NCBI RefSeq assembly: GCF_000963865.1
Contig: NZ_CP011071.1
Coordinates: forward strand, 2,592,001 to 2,656,000
Source: Flagellimonas lutaonensis
GTDB lineage: Bacteria; Bacteroidota; Bacteroidia; Flavobacteriales; Flavobacteriaceae
Length of the DNA stretch: 64,000 bases
Direction of reading: 5' to 3'
A program made the position numbers and the translations under genes. Below the pieces are notes generated by a model. The model saw nothing but the letters and a program-made list of their open reading frames with translations. It was not told the DNA's origin and made no database searches. Positions 55,403 through 63,975 of the stretch are shown piece after piece. How positions within the stretch are numbered: position 1 is the first letter of the stretch; every line of letters starts with the position of its first letter.

Positions 55403-56577
55403 TTATTCCCAAAAACCAATTGTTGGGCATTGGATTTTCCCTTGAACAGGTAGATGTTTTGATTTTTTTTTGACTGCAATATGGCAACATCGCTATACTG
55501 CTCAACCTTTGAATAGAGGAAATCGCACATGTACTTCTTTAAAAAATGGTTTTTTGATTTTGGCAATTCCAAAGTATGGTAGCCAGTGATGGAAACCGAA
55601 ACGTCAACCTCGGTGATGCTCACCTTTTGAGGGCTATGGCCTCTGTCGTTTTTCTTTTTTATGATGAAGTCTTTTAACTTATAGACCAGTTCGTTCACAT
55701 TTTTTGATTTTAGATATTCTTTTGCACTGATGCGAACGATTTCGATATTTGCGAGCAGTCTGGTCAGAGGTTTGTTTTTTCGATAAACGATGTGATGTTG
55801 GTATTGGTAGATGTTGTTGCTCCAACGTCTTTTATAGTCCATCCCCCCTACACCCATTTCATAGACACAATGATCGTTTTCTATGCACCATTGCAATTGC
55901 TTGTAGATTTCTACATGGCCAAGACCAAATTTGGCATAGTTGATATCGTAAGAAGAAATTGCACTGAAGAGTATTTTGTCGAAGTGGTAGTTGAGCGATA
56001 TTTGAATTGGGTGCTCACCATCATAAATAACAAAGAGAGAGGCCTGTTTGTTGAGGATTTTGGGACGGGTTTCATTGACTAATGTTTCCCAACGGTGAAA
56101 TTCTTTGTGGGTTTCTTTTCGCTGCCCGAAACGGGCGATGATCATCTGGTGCAGTGACCCCATGATGAAACGATAGGTCTTTTCGTCAATTTCCCCATAA
56201 AACAGTTTGTATTTGATAGGAAAACAGTGCTCTAACCGGTTGACGTAACGCCTGATGATGCTGCGATACTTCGATTTGAACTGTCTTTTTAGATATTCAT
56301 CGATAGATGCAATATTGTCTAGATGTATAGAATACCCCCAGTTGAACTGTTTAACAACTTGGGTGGCCAGCAACCGTTCAGAAACGATTTGCAGCTGCAT
56401 GTATTCGGGTACCAACCGAAGTGAGTAACAGTTGATGACCTTTTCTGTTGAATGCGAAATATTGTCGTTTTGAATTGTTTTGCCAAAATAGCCTATGCTT
56501 TGGATAATGGATGGGATTTCCCCATTTTCCATTGCGGCACCAAAAAAATCCAACGCTATTATAGAAGGAGTTCCCAT
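55390..56577 (-). CDS. GNAT/BioF2-like acyltransferase paralogue 1
   Basis: 395 residues. One of five tandem paralogues of a BioF2-like (Acetyltransf_6) GNAT family. Shared landmarks: SIHLDN strand about 83, basic segment KYRSIIRRYVNRLEHC (103-118), KLFYGEID, KQASLFVIYDGEHPI (177-191), YDINYAKFGLG (210-220), LQWCIE and MGVGGMDYKRRW (241-252, the motif usually holding the substrate loop). The C-terminal about 50 residues (about 340-390, MCDFLYSKVEQYSD..QSKKNQNIYLFKGKS) form a module shared with paralogues 2, 3 and 5. Substrate unknown. It is the last gene of the operon and its stop lies in the terminator loop. Confidence 0.82.
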   Translation of the reverse strand: MGTPSIIALDFFGAAMENGEIPSIIQSIGYFGKTIQNDNISHSTEKVINCYSLRLVPEYMQLQIVSERLLATQVVKQFNWGYSIHLDNIASIDEYLKRQFKSKYRSIIRRYVNRLEHCFPIKYKLFYGEIDEKTYRFIMGSLHQMIIARFGQRKETHKEFHRWETLVNETRPKILNKQASLFVIYDGEHPIQISLNYHFDKILFSAISSYDINYAKFGLGHVEIYKQLQWCIENDHCVYEMGVGGMDYKRRWSNNIYQYQHHIVYRKNKPLTRLLANIEIVRISAKEYLKSKNVNELVYKLKDFIIKKKNDRGHSPQKVSITEVDVSVSITGYHTLELPKSKNHFLKKYMCDFLYSKVEQYSDVAILQSKKNQNIYLFKGKSNAQQLVFGNKKGA

Positions 56578-56637
56578 ATTAAAGGAGTTTGACTTTAAAC
56601 AATTCTTTGGATATGCCTTTTTTATGCGTTAATCTTT

Positions 56638-57846
56638 TCAAGATGTGATTATCGTAAGTTTTTGGGCTGTCTCTTTGCCCATGAAATAATAATCAGCACT
56701 ATTCTTTCTTGAATGGTAAACCGAAACGTCTTTGTCAAATTCGAAGTTAAGAAAGAGAAAGTCAAAGAACTTTTCTCTTAAAAAACTGTACTTGCCATCA
56801 TCTATATTTATTTTTATGAGACTTTCAACTGACGGTATTTTGTCTCTTTTTTCGATTCTGAATTTTGGACTGTGCACTTGTACGTTCTTGAACAACGACT
56901 TTTTTTTGTTTCTAACGAAACTACGGTACAATTTGTTGATTTTTAACATTTTAAAAATAGGAAGCAATTTATAGGTCAAACTGAGCTTCCATAGGGTTAG
57001 ATTGGCTCTTATTGCGCTTCTAATATCTGCTGCATCATAAATTAATTGTTTTTTGAAAATATAGTTTCCGGTTCTAAATCTTTCTTTGTAGTAAAAATCT
57101 CCTTTAGACATGTCAACCAGCCTAAAATTATTTTCAAACGCCCATTGAATCACGCTTGTCAATGCAATAAACCCCAACTTAAACTTTGAGTAATCGATGT
57201 CATACGCAATCACGTCGATATCCAATATATGCCCATGAGTTGAATTTACATAAATGGCTATGGGTCTTTCATTGTGGTATATAGTAAAAATGCTCGCCTT
57301 TTTTTGCAGAATCGACCGGTAAAGGCTGTCGTATCGTTGTTGCCAAAACTCCAATTCCTCCCAATAGGTGTTCTTTTGCTGGTGCCTTCTCAAAAGCATT
57401 TGGTGGCAGGCCTTAAAAATCTTATCGTATTCAGGCTTGTCAATTTGACCAAAATACATTTTGTAAACCGGCCTGATACATAGTTGCAATCGCTTTTCAC
57501 ATCTGCGTAGTGTCGCTCTTCTTTGCGAACTTAGCACATTGTTCATATAGTCTTCAAAGTTCCTGAACCTTGTGAGGTTGATCAAAGATCCTTCGTACGT
57601 ATTGACCTCCTTTATTCTTAAATCCGCAAGGTCTCTACGCAAAGTTGTGTTGAGATACTCAGGCACATCGTCTATTTGAAACACACCTTTTAAATGAACT
57701 GATGTCATTGTATGCTCTATTTGAACAAGTTCACGGTCGGTTTCACGATCAAAAACGCTTTCATAGAACAGATGTAGCCGGTCTTTTTGTAGCAGGTCGC
57801 TGCCAAAATGAAGCCTCTTTTCGATATTGTGGTGCGATCCATTCAT
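56638..57846 (-). CDS. GNAT/BioF2-like acyltransferase paralogue 2
   Basis: 402 residues. Same layout as its neighbours: EVNTYEGSLINL, RRATLRRCEKRLQLC, KMYFGQID, KKASIFTIYHNERPIAIY, YDIDYSKFKLG, IQWAFE, and MSKGDFYYKERF. Here the last aromatic is Phe where the others have Trp. The C-terminal module is present (FFDFLFLNFEFDKDVSVYHS..YYFMGKETAQ). Among the five it looks the most divergent and most AT-rich. It lies 52 bp after paralogue 3 and 60 bp before paralogue 1. Substrate unknown. Confidence 0.8.
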   Translation of the reverse strand: MNGSHHNIEKRLHFGSDLLQKDRLHLFYESVFDRETDRELVQIEHTMTSVHLKGVFQIDDVPEYLNTTLRRDLADLRIKEVNTYEGSLINLTRFRNFEDYMNNVLSSQRRATLRRCEKRLQLCIRPVYKMYFGQIDKPEYDKIFKACHQMLLRRHQQKNTYWEELEFWQQRYDSLYRSILQKKASIFTIYHNERPIAIYVNSTHGHILDIDVIAYDIDYSKFKLGFIALTSVIQWAFENNFRLVDMSKGDFYYKERFRTGNYIFKKQLIYDAADIRSAIRANLTLWKLSLTYKLLPIFKMLKINKLYRSFVRNKKKSLFKNVQVHSPKFRIEKRDKIPSVESLIKINIDDGKYSFLREKFFDFLFLNFEFDKDVSVYHSRKNSADYYFMGKETAQKLTIITS

Positions 57847-57898
57847 ACTTTTGACCTGTATTTATAACCATTAAAAAGAGGTAAAATCAAAGCACACA

Positions 57899-59104
57899 TT
57901 AATTTTCGATTAGTATTTTTTGGGCAGCGGATTTTCCTTTTAGGTAAAACTCACGCGCATTCTTTTTACTTGCCAACACTTTAATTTCACTAAATTTTTG
58001 GTGGGTCTTGTAGATGAAATCATTTATGGGTTTTACAATCCAAGAATTCTTAGGATCCCAAGGGTCTATGTTCATAAGCGAACCCCAATCAGGTTGCTCA
58101 AAATCATTTAGCGCAACAAATTTCTTGTGCAATTCAACGTGCAGGTTTTTTTGAAAATGCTTGTAACGGAATCTAAAGTAAATGCCCCAAAGGTATTGTA
58201 CCTTGATTTTTTTCAGAAAGTTGATTGTATTATAGATTCCATGACCATAGGTTTTTTTAAAGAATGCCAAGGCACGATATTTTAATCGTGAAGAATCATA
58301 GATTAAGTGCTTATAAAAAACATATTTTTCATCTACCCATTTTCTTTTGTAATGGTAGTCTCCCCTGCCGAGGTCAAGAATTTCAAAACCTTGATCAAAA
58401 CACCATTCAACATGTTTGTAAAGATCAATGGTTCCTAGGCTGAATGAATCGTAATCGATATCGTAGCTACCTATACTTGTGCCCAATACATTGCCATTTA
58501 TGACACTGGTCGATATATCAATTGGCTTTTTGCCATGGTAGATGACAAAAATGGCTGCCCGTTTCTTTTGTATCATGGGAAACAATAGTTCTCTGTATTC
58601 TTCTAACAATGGCAAATCAATATTTTCCTCATTTTTTTGCGCAAAACGGCGCATCATGAACTTTTTGAGAAAATCGAACAATCTATGGTATTCTTTTTCA
58701 TCAATTTCGCCATAGTATATATGATAAGTCGGCTCTATACAAGTGTCAAGCCTTTTTAGATATCTCCTGATTTTGGACCTACTTGACTTGCCGAAGTGGT
58801 TTTTTAAGTAATCGTCAATGTTTTGATATTGCGCCAAATTGGCAAGAAAGCCATCATTTACTTTCCAGCTCTTTCTACTGAAATTTTTGAGTTCATCATG
58901 TAAATGAAATGTTAGGTAATCTGGTACTTCCGTAAAAAGATAAATTTTGTTGAGGCTCTCTTGTTCAAGATGGTCGTTTCTTTTGAAAAGCGTCTTGCCA
59001 GTTACCGATTCGCTTACTCTTGAAAATATTTCGGGAACGACATCTTTTTCAAAAAAAGATTGCGAAAGACTTACGGGTTTGTTGTTTTGTTCTTTGTCTG
59101 CCAT
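57899..59104 (-). CDS. GNAT/BioF2-like acyltransferase paralogue 3
   Basis: 401 residues. Landmarks in order: GFLANL (85-90), SSRSKIRRYLKRLDTC (107-122), HIYYGEID (128-135), KKRAAIFVIYHGKKPI (180-195), YDIDYDSFSLG (214-224), VEWCFD, DLGRGDYHYKRKW (244-256), and the C-terminal module (INDFIYKTHQKFSEIKVLAS..FYLKGKSAAQ, 360-395). Fully intact example of the family. Starts 5 bp after paralogue 4 stops, so it is translationally linked. Substrate unknown. Confidence 0.82.
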   Translation of the reverse strand: MADKEQNNKPVSLSQSFFEKDVVPEIFSRVSESVTGKTLFKRNDHLEQESLNKIYLFTEVPDYLTFHLHDELKNFSRKSWKVNDGFLANLAQYQNIDDYLKNHFGKSSRSKIRRYLKRLDTCIEPTYHIYYGEIDEKEYHRLFDFLKKFMMRRFAQKNEENIDLPLLEEYRELLFPMIQKKRAAIFVIYHGKKPIDISTSVINGNVLGTSIGSYDIDYDSFSLGTIDLYKHVEWCFDQGFEILDLGRGDYHYKRKWVDEKYVFYKHLIYDSSRLKYRALAFFKKTYGHGIYNTINFLKKIKVQYLWGIYFRFRYKHFQKNLHVELHKKFVALNDFEQPDWGSLMNIDPWDPKNSWIVKPINDFIYKTHQKFSEIKVLASKKNAREFYLKGKSAAQKILIEN

Positions 59105-59109
59105 TGGTC

Positions 59110-60099
59110 TTAATATAGCTTTCCAGTATAGGATTTGTAGATGAATACTAACCTATCATATCTAATAATACCTCCCAAGAATCCGATATCTCTTAAAGAT
59201 TTCATCAGTTGGAGTTTTGACCATTGTACCAGCATCATTAGAAGAGAAACAAGATTTTTTCTGTTGTAATGTAGGTGATAGTGAAAATCATAGCTTTGGT
59301 TGCACCATTTGTTTTTGAAGGGAGTCTCGCCCATTGCTAGATCTATTAACTTGATGCTGCTTTCAAAGCACCATTGTAAATGTTTTGACATACTGATATC
59401 TCCCAAGTTGTAGTTTGAATAATCTATGTCGAAACCTTCTAATTCACTGAAAACCGTGTCTTCAAAGTGGTAGTTAAGTGTGATGCAAATGGGTTTTTCT
59501 GCGTCATATATTACAAAAAGGCTAGCGAGCTTTTGATTTATTTTCTCATAAGTGAGTTCATGGTAATAGCTCCACCTTTCTAGATATTTATTGTGTACTT
59601 TCTTTTGATCAAAACGTTTTTTCAAGAAATCCGCCAATTTTCCCATTAGTATGGCGTAAAGATGCCGGTCAATCTCCCCGTGATAGATATGGTACGAAAC
59701 CTTATGATTTTGGGCCAGGGCGGTCATCATCTTTCTCAACCGCTTTTTACTTCGTTTGCTAAGTTGGCGGTCTATATATTCATCGACAGAAGTATAATCG
59801 TGAAGATTTACCAGAAACCCCTTGTATTGCACAATAGATTTTGTGCTGAAATTTTTGGGAAGAAACTTGGGAACCACTGAAAGATATTCCGGAATGTCGA
59901 AGATTTTATAGAGGTTGTACTTTTTTTGATTCTTGCTATTGTAATGGCTTATTTGGTATATGCTTTGGGTCAAATTATTTTGAACTGAATTATCATAAAA
60001 AGGATGAACCTTTTGTTCATTGAACAAATCAAAAACCAAATGTGCCTTAGCTGGGACATTGGTTTGACGAGAATCGATATTTTTTGTTTCCTCCGTCAA
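59110..60099 (-). CDS. GNAT/BioF2-like acyltransferase paralogue 4, lacking the C-terminal module
   Basis: 329 residues, about 70 shorter than its paralogues. Core landmarks present: YKGFLVNL, KKRLRKMMTALAQNH, HIYHGEID, KLASLFVIYDAEKPICI, FDIDYSNYNLG, LQWCFE and LAMGETPFKNKW. The last has Met-Gly-Glu and Phe instead of the Gly-Asp and Tyr of the others. It ends soon after the core (SYTGKLY), with no trace of the module seen in paralogues 1, 2, 3 and 5. The next gene starts only 5 bp later, so it is not an obvious frameshifted remnant. The altered motif hints at a different substrate or a regulatory role. Confidence 0.78.
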   Translation of the reverse strand: MTEETKNIDSRQTNVPAKAHLVFDLFNEQKVHPFYDNSVQNNLTQSIYQISHYNSKNQKKYNLYKIFDIPEYLSVVPKFLPKNFSTKSIVQYKGFLVNLHDYTSVDEYIDRQLSKRSKKRLRKMMTALAQNHKVSYHIYHGEIDRHLYAILMGKLADFLKKRFDQKKVHNKYLERWSYYHELTYEKINQKLASLFVIYDAEKPICITLNYHFEDTVFSELEGFDIDYSNYNLGDISMSKHLQWCFESSIKLIDLAMGETPFKNKWCNQSYDFHYHLHYNRKNLVSLLMMLVQWSKLQLMKSLRDIGFLGGIIRYDRLVFIYKSYTGKLY

Positions 60100-60121
60100 T
60101 ATGTGCTATTGTTGGTCAGTA

Positions 60122-61366
60122 TTATTCATGGATGACCAAGTATTTTTTGTGATTTTTTCCCTTTATCATGAAAATTTTTCCTGAGTTCGCCTGAAAAAGC
60201 AATATGTCTTTCAGCTTTTCGCCGGTAAGATATAAGAAGTCGAACCCCCTTTTTCTTACCACATCTTTGGCCAGTTCAAGAGAAACTGGAGTCCAATCAA
60301 GGTTTGTGCTGTCTTCTAAGCTATCGGTAAGCATTAATGCATTCTGACGATTGGGCTCATTGGATATTTTGAAATTCTTTAGCAGGTAAGTGGCTTTATG
60401 CACATGCCAATTCACATTTTTTCTTCTTAGGTATCCCTTAAGACGAAAAAAGAGGGCTGCTAAATTTGCCAACCCTGTGGAAAGAGCTGATTTGGGATTA
60501 TAGAGTAAGTGATATTCAAATTGATACTCATGAGTACTCCACCGGGCCTTATAATCGAAATATCCTTTTGAAAAGTCCAGTTTTTTGTAGCCTTTTTCAA
60601 TGCACCACTGAATCAATTGCATGATACTGCACGAACCTAAATGAAACTTTGAAAAATCAACGTCAAAAACGGTGATGGCATCGATTACAGTATCACCATT
60701 AAAATAAAGAAGTGTAATGGCTATTGGGCATTCTTTTTCAAAAACCACGGACAAGGCTGCCTTTTTCTCGTGTATTAGGGGGTAGGCCACCTCTCGGTAA
60801 AAATTCCATTCTTTGGGGTCAAGATTATTGTTATAAACCCTTTTTTCTAAAAATCGTTTTTCCAGCAAATCGTTGAATTGTATGAAAAGATGGTCATAAA
60901 CCTCTTTTTTAATAGACCCATGAAAAACCCGATAAGATATATCAAAACATGTCTCAAGTCTTTTCCTATACTTTTTTAGTTTATACCTACTGCTTTTTTT
61001 AAAATGTTTCATTAGGTAGTCATCAACATCCAAAAAATTATCCAGGTCAATAAAGAAACCGGGATATTGGTGGAGTTTTATGATTTTTAGGTGACCATTG
61101 ATTTCATGGGCTTTATTTTCAATATACGAGGGTACATCATATATCATCAGTGTTTTATGGCTAATTCCATGAAAGGCATTCTTTTTCACGGTGTATGCAA
61201 GCCCTTTGGTAAGGTTTTTTCCGACGTTGAAGTAAAAAGGTAAGTTGGAATTGCGAACAAAAGAGATTCCGGAAATTCCGTTGATTTCAATTACTTTTTC
61301 AGAGGTGCAGAAATGCTGTTTCCAAATAGAAGTGAAGGTTTTTGAAGCAAAAGGATTTTCGCTCAT
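60122..61366 (-). CDS. GNAT/BioF2-like acyltransferase paralogue 5
   Basis: 414 residues from ATG 61366 (MSENPFASKTF). An in-frame ATG at 61426 would overlap the previous gene by 46 bp and is less likely. Landmarks: MIYDVPSYI, YPGFFIDL (101-108), SSRYKLKKYRKRLETC (125-140), RVFHGSIK, KKAALSVVFEKECPIAI, FDVDFSKFHLG, IQWCIE and FSKGYFDYKARW. C-terminal module present (GFDFLYLTGEKLKDILLFQ..FMIKGKN). It is 14 bp after the FemAB-like gene and 22 bp before paralogue 4. Substrate unknown. Confidence 0.8.
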   Translation of the reverse strand: MSENPFASKTFTSIWKQHFCTSEKVIEINGISGISFVRNSNLPFYFNVGKNLTKGLAYTVKKNAFHGISHKTLMIYDVPSYIENKAHEINGHLKIIKLHQYPGFFIDLDNFLDVDDYLMKHFKKSSRYKLKKYRKRLETCFDISYRVFHGSIKKEVYDHLFIQFNDLLEKRFLEKRVYNNNLDPKEWNFYREVAYPLIHEKKAALSVVFEKECPIAITLLYFNGDTVIDAITVFDVDFSKFHLGSCSIMQLIQWCIEKGYKKLDFSKGYFDYKARWSTHEYQFEYHLLYNPKSALSTGLANLAALFFRLKGYLRRKNVNWHVHKATYLLKNFKISNEPNRQNALMLTDSLEDSTNLDWTPVSLELAKDVVRKRGFDFLYLTGEKLKDILLFQANSGKIFMIKGKNHKKYLVIHE

Positions 61367-61380
61367 ATTTGTTTTATTAA

Positions 61381-62424
61381 CTACCGGGGGAAGGCACAAC
61401 GATAGCAGGGAAAGAACTTTTGACAACTTTTACTATTGTATCCACATCTGATGTTTCGGTTGGTCACCAATTCATCATAAACCTGCTGGTCTACAATATA
61501 TTTCCAAATTTTAAAGCTTTTGAAATCTTTTGAATATCCTGACTTAAACCTAAATAAACTATCTTGATTGTTACCAACGCCCCCCCCAAGGTTAAAATAT
61601 TTGAACCCTTTATCGGTGGCCTTAATACGCATATCATCTATTAAGACCTTTATTGGGTTGAGTCTTAAATACTCTTTTCGTGCACCAGATAGGTGATATT
61701 GCACTATGTCGTTGGTCATGGTAAAAATGGCCCCACCTGCCAGATCATTCGAAACCTTGTCATATGCGAGAAGAAACTTGGTGTTGAAATCAGTGCTTTT
61801 CCATAGATTGAGAAAATAGCTGCCGGGAAAAAAATATTGGTCTTTTGCGTTTACCCGAAGCATGTTCTCATAGTAAATAGAGACAAGCTCTTTGATTTCA
61901 GCTTCGCTGCCAGCATCTTTTATCAAATAATTTTTCCTACATTTATTGATATAGGTTTTTAGACGTGGATTATAGACTTTACGTTGGCTTTCCAGACTTT
62001 TTGTCAAATCTATATTAATTAGCTGCCCCAAAGCCTCAATGGTTCCTGAATGTTTCAGGATGACCCCTTGGTTTGGAATAAACGGATTTAGCCTTGAGAA
62101 TACAGAGGCGACAGCCTTTTCGCTCAAAAAGTTTTTCAAGTCATGTGCAAAATCCCTACTATTAAAATCAGGCCCAATATTACTGGAAATGGGGCCACAA
62201 TAACCATAGGCTGAAGTAGCGTCATTATGTGCGGTATCCCTTATGGCTTTTAGCATCAAGGGAATTGCAATTAAACAACCTTGCTTTTCGTAGATAACAA
62301 GGATAGGTTTTTCTCCATTGCTCTTTGAAACATGATGATACCCATAGGTATGATAGGCATCATATGTGTCTACCATTTTCAGAACATTGCCCCAGTCCTT
62401 TTCGTTTTCGACAACGGTAATCAT
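61381..62424 (-). CDS. FemAB-like aminoacyl/acyl transferase
   Basis: 347 residues. A double-GNAT FemAB-type architecture is suggested by YGYHHVSKSNGEKPILVIYE, AYGYCGPISSN, LINIDLTKSLE, RLKTYINKCRKN, FLLAYDKVSNDLAGGAIF and YFNLGGGVGNNQDSLFRFKSG. FemAB enzymes use aminoacyl-tRNA to add amino acids, to peptidoglycan or, in exosortase/EPS loci, to other acceptors. It is less related to the five GNAT paralogues downstream. A cysteine pair at the end (GYNSKSCQKFFPCYRCAFPR) is unusual. First gene after a 165-bp gap from the ligase. Confidence 0.8.
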   Translation of the reverse strand: MITVVENEKDWGNVLKMVDTYDAYHTYGYHHVSKSNGEKPILVIYEKQGCLIAIPLMLKAIRDTAHNDATSAYGYCGPISSNIGPDFNSRDFAHDLKNFLSEKAVASVFSRLNPFIPNQGVILKHSGTIEALGQLINIDLTKSLESQRKVYNPRLKTYINKCRKNYLIKDAGSEAEIKELVSIYYENMLRVNAKDQYFFPGSYFLNLWKSTDFNTKFLLAYDKVSNDLAGGAIFTMTNDIVQYHLSGARKEYLRLNPIKVLIDDMRIKATDKGFKYFNLGGGVGNNQDSLFRFKSGYSKDFKSFKIWKYIVDQQVYDELVTNRNIRCGYNSKSCQKFFPCYRCAFPR

Positions 62425-62506
62425 GCCAGTCAGCTATTTTTTTTGGGTGAAGGTACTTTAAGTTTGATTTTGAAGCAATTATGGTAAATATAAGTCTATT
62501 GGGCAT

Positions 62507-62546
62507 ATCGATTTTATTTAACAGATTAATTGTTAAAAATATCGAT
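62507..62546. promoter_or_regulatory. 40-bp inverted repeat upstream of the acyltransferase genes
   Basis: ATCGAT ends (62507-62512, 62541-62546) and inner TTTAACA / TGTTAAA arms flank an AT-rich centre. The arms pair nearly perfectly. No T-run follows on the minus strand, so it is a better operator or hairpin than terminator. It lies 83 bp upstream of the FemAB-like ATG and just past the ligase stop, so it could control the downstream genes. Confidence 0.5.
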
Positions 62547-62589
62547 GACTGAAAAATCATTTGGGTTTCAATAATCAAAACAGGAAAAG

Positions 62590-63975
62590 CTAATCACTTG
62601 TTGCCGTAATTTTCTTGTAGTCAACCTTTCCGTTGCTGGTTAGGGGCATCTCTTTTAAATGCTTCACTTTTATCGATGCTTGATGAATTTTAAATCTTTC
62701 GAATAGATTTTTCTTGATATCGTCATCTGAAATGGTATTCTCACAGTGAGAAACCAAAATAAATTGATCTTTCACCCCAACACAAGCGACAAGTCCAATA
62801 TTAAAAGTAGTCTTTAGAAAGCGTTCCAGTTCATCTAGATTTACCCTGTTTCCAAAAATCTTTACAAATCGCTTCAATCTTCCTTTAATATAGTAAAAAC
62901 CATCTTCGTCTTGATAGGCAAGATCTCCAGTTCGCAGAGGGTCGATTTTTTGCCAGGTTTCAAGGTCTTCTCTTTTTTCACTGTATCCACCAAAGACGTT
63001 CGGGCCTTTGTAAAGCAGCTCATCTGTCTCAGGATCAAGGCTGAGCTCACCATTCTTGATGGGGGTGCCAATTGATGTGATTTTTTCTTCCAGCAGTTCA
63101 GCAGGTACGTAAGAAATTCTGGCAGAGGCCTCGGTTTGACCGTACATCACGTAAAAGGCGATATCATTTTTCTTACAGTAATCGTTGAAGTTCTTCTTGA
63201 TGTTCTGGCTGAGGTTACCCCCTGCTTGCGAAATATATCTCAATGACGGATAATTTTTCTTCAAAAAGCCGATTCTATTGAGCATTTCATAGATATAAGG
63301 TACCCCGGCAATAGAGGTAAAGCCATGTCGATCCATTTGATTCCAAAAATCTCTTTGAAGAATATCAGCAACACCACTGACAACTGTTCCACCTGCTATG
63401 GCGTTGGTGTGCAGCACTGAAAGCCCATATGAATAGTAGAGTGGAAGGTTCAGCGGAGTCACGTCATGCCCAACAATAGGCAAATAGGCACATATCGACT
63501 TTGCATTTTCGAGAAGGTTGTCTTCAGATAGCTTCACAAACTTGGGCGAACCCGTGGTACCTGAGGTAGATAAGAGCACCTTGCATTTCAGATGTACCTT
63601 GGTTTCTTTGCCAGTGTCTATAAAAAGGGTGATTTCTGACCACTCATTGGCCAATTTACCTTTTTCGTAACCCTTTATGTGGTCTCTAGAGGCATCGAAG
63701 ATAATGGACGGTTCGTATTCTGACTCCAAGTTTTCTTTCAGAATTGGTTCAAGGGCATCGCTCAATAATACCGTTGCATGTTGGGTATCAAGAAAACTGA
63801 GGTAGGTTGCCGTTGAAACGATATCGCTATTCAGATATAGAAATACCAGTTTTTTGCCCATTCTCCCAATTTCTTCCATGGGAAAGAGCATTTCTTGTAA
63901 GGTTCGTTTTTTGCCGGAATCGGCATCCAAAAAGACTAAATGGTCATTTTTGGCCATGTGTTCGAGTAGTCCCAT
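62590..63975 (-). CDS. AMP-forming adenylation enzyme (acyl/aminoacyl ligase)
   Basis: 461 residues from ATG 63975 (MGLLEHMAKNDH); ATG 63957 is an alternative. ANL superfamily: A3 loop LLSTSGTTGSPKFVKLS, A5 YGQTEASARIS, A7 RTGDLAYQDEDGFYYIKGR, A8 GRLKRFVKIFGNRVNLDELE, and A10 Lys in LTSNGKVDYKK. All catalytic motifs look intact. The N-terminal part is short compared with stand-alone ligases of about 500-550 residues. It activates an acid as acyl-AMP for CoA or a carrier protein, but no carrier gene is in the window. Upstream DNA (only 25 bp) is cut off. Substrate unknown. Confidence 0.85.
   Translation of the reverse strand: MGLLEHMAKNDHLVFLDADSGKKRTLQEMLFPMEEIGRMGKKLVFLYLNSDIVSTATYLSFLDTQHATVLLSDALEPILKENLESEYEPSIIFDASRDHIKGYEKGKLANEWSEITLFIDTGKETKVHLKCKVLLSTSGTTGSPKFVKLSEDNLLENAKSICAYLPIVGHDVTPLNLPLYYSYGLSVLHTNAIAGGTVVSGVADILQRDFWNQMDRHGFTSIAGVPYIYEMLNRIGFLKKNYPSLRYISQAGGNLSQNIKKNFNDYCKKNDIAFYVMYGQTEASARISYVPAELLEEKITSIGTPIKNGELSLDPETDELLYKGPNVFGGYSEKREDLETWQKIDPLRTGDLAYQDEDGFYYIKGRLKRFVKIFGNRVNLDELERFLKTTFNIGLVACVGVKDQFILVSHCENTISDDDIKKNLFERFKIHQASIKVKHLKEMPLTSNGKVDYKKITATSD

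Noticed and set aside
61367-61426. Longer start for paralogue 5
   Set aside because: It would overlap the FemAB-like gene by 46 bp, while ATG 61366 leaves a normal 14-bp gap.
55390-62424. Reading the transferase array as a peptidoglycan FemXAB bridge cluster
   Set aside because: Only one gene has a FemAB-like layout; the five others are BioF2-like, and no wall-bridge genes are nearby.
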